Source: Methanogenium sp. S4BF (GTDB lineage Archaea; Halobacteriota; Methanomicrobia; Methanomicrobiales; Methanomicrobiaceae). Taken from it: 64,000 bases of DNA. Location: assembly GCF_029633965.1 (NCBI RefSeq), contig NZ_CP091277.1:1-64000 (forward strand), given 5' to 3'. Positions 63,713 through 64,000 of the stretch are shown piece after piece (within the stretch, counting starts at the first letter, position 1; every line of letters starts with the position of its first letter). The notes beneath the pieces are model-generated. The model was not told the origin of the DNA. It worked only from the letters and a program-made list of their open reading frames with translations, and did no database searches. The translations under genes were made by a program, and so were the position numbers.

Positions 63713-64000
63713 TGGGGGAGGGATGCGTTCGCATCTGCTGTGTGCAGGCGAAGAGCGCTCCTGACGATCCTGAACAGAATTTTGCGCGTGCGCTGGAATT
63801 TGCGCGGGAGGCGGGACAGCGGGGTGCCTCTCTTGTCGTATTTCCCGAGCAGTATCCAACGGGGTGGGATCCCCATGGAACGGAGTTCACGGATGACGGG
63901 TCCGGTGCCATCTGCCGGGGGTGGGCGGCAGTGGCGGCGGAGGCAGGCACTCATGTGCTGGGTTCATACCGGAAAGAGACGGATACCCTGCCGCAGAATG
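63712..64000 (+). CDS. Nitrilase/carbon-nitrogen hydrolase family protein (partial)
   Basis: The first ~96 residues are present; the gene runs off the window. It contains VRICCVQAKSAPDDPEQNFA at the N-terminus and ASLVVFPEQYPTGWDP, where the Glu of FPE is the first residue of the nitrilase Glu-Lys-Cys triad. The Lys and Cys lie beyond the end. The substrate is undetermined; amidase, carbamoylase and other CN hydrolases are possible. Start overlaps the preceding stop. Confidence 0.85.
   Translation, partial: MGEGCVRICCVQAKSAPDDPEQNFARALEFAREAGQRGASLVVFPEQYPTGWDPHGTEFTDDGSGAICRGWAAVAAEAGTHVLGSYRKETDTLPQN

Overview
The window looks like chromosomal DNA of a methanogenic euryarchaeon, most likely Methanomicrobiales (Methanofollis/Methanoculleus-like; the genus is inference). 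The evidence is an intein-containing DNA polymerase D large subunit, an archaeal-type thymidylate synthase, archaeal EF-1alpha with uS10, the eL8-eS28-eL24-ndk cluster, a CetZ tubulin, a hexulose-phosphate synthase/RraA fusion, archaeal CobT-like and CobS proteins, a PGF-CTERM surface protein, and TATA/BRE promoters with GGTGA/GGAGG ribosome binding sites.

Layout. 0-10 kb holds small metabolic and hypothetical genes, including two damaged ones (a UbiA fragment and a frameshifted remnant), a MITE-like element and a tRNA-Leu(CAA). 10-17 kb holds a G-poor non-coding tract, a Pit phosphate transporter with its DUF47 partner, a secreted beta-propeller protein with a PGF-CTERM tail, and an amino-acid permease with an unusual leader. 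17-25.6 kb is the replication/nucleotide block: polC with a 165-residue mini-intein, thyA, a HEAT protein, acylphosphatase and a stand-alone Cas1 whose active site appears degraded. A decaying tandem duplication of the polC 3' end plus a small Cys-rich gene lies beside polC. 25.8-28.8 kb is a phenylacetate-CoA-ligase-like pair with a double-ACT protein.

29.1-42.0 kb is an AT-richer accessory island. On the minus strand it holds a polymorphic-toxin locus: a toxin with two PEGA repeats, thrombospondin type-3-like Ca-binding repeats, a shared pre-toxin region and a nuclease-like C-terminus; a small presumed immunity gene; an orphan second toxin cassette with the same pre-toxin region but no start codon; then an array of immunity genes built from a repeated WDK/DISG module, sometimes fused to SUKH (SMI1/KNR4) domains. 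Fragments of toxin cassettes are scattered inside the array. An IS with a frameshifted transposase has cut off the toxin's 5' end. HicBA and a 102-bp PEGA copy lie beyond it. Imperfect 82-bp direct repeats bound most of the island.

42-64 kb returns to core genes: MntP, HPS-RraA, nitroreductase, TraB family, GuaA glutaminase subunit, two tandem CobT-like genes and CobS, EF-1alpha/uS10, a surface-glycan cluster (two large membrane glycosyltransferase-like proteins, a GT2, an LPG-synthase-like membrane protein and an FAD oxidoreductase) interleaved with a surface protein and CetZ, then ribosomal proteins, NDK and the start of a nitrilase-family gene that runs off the window.
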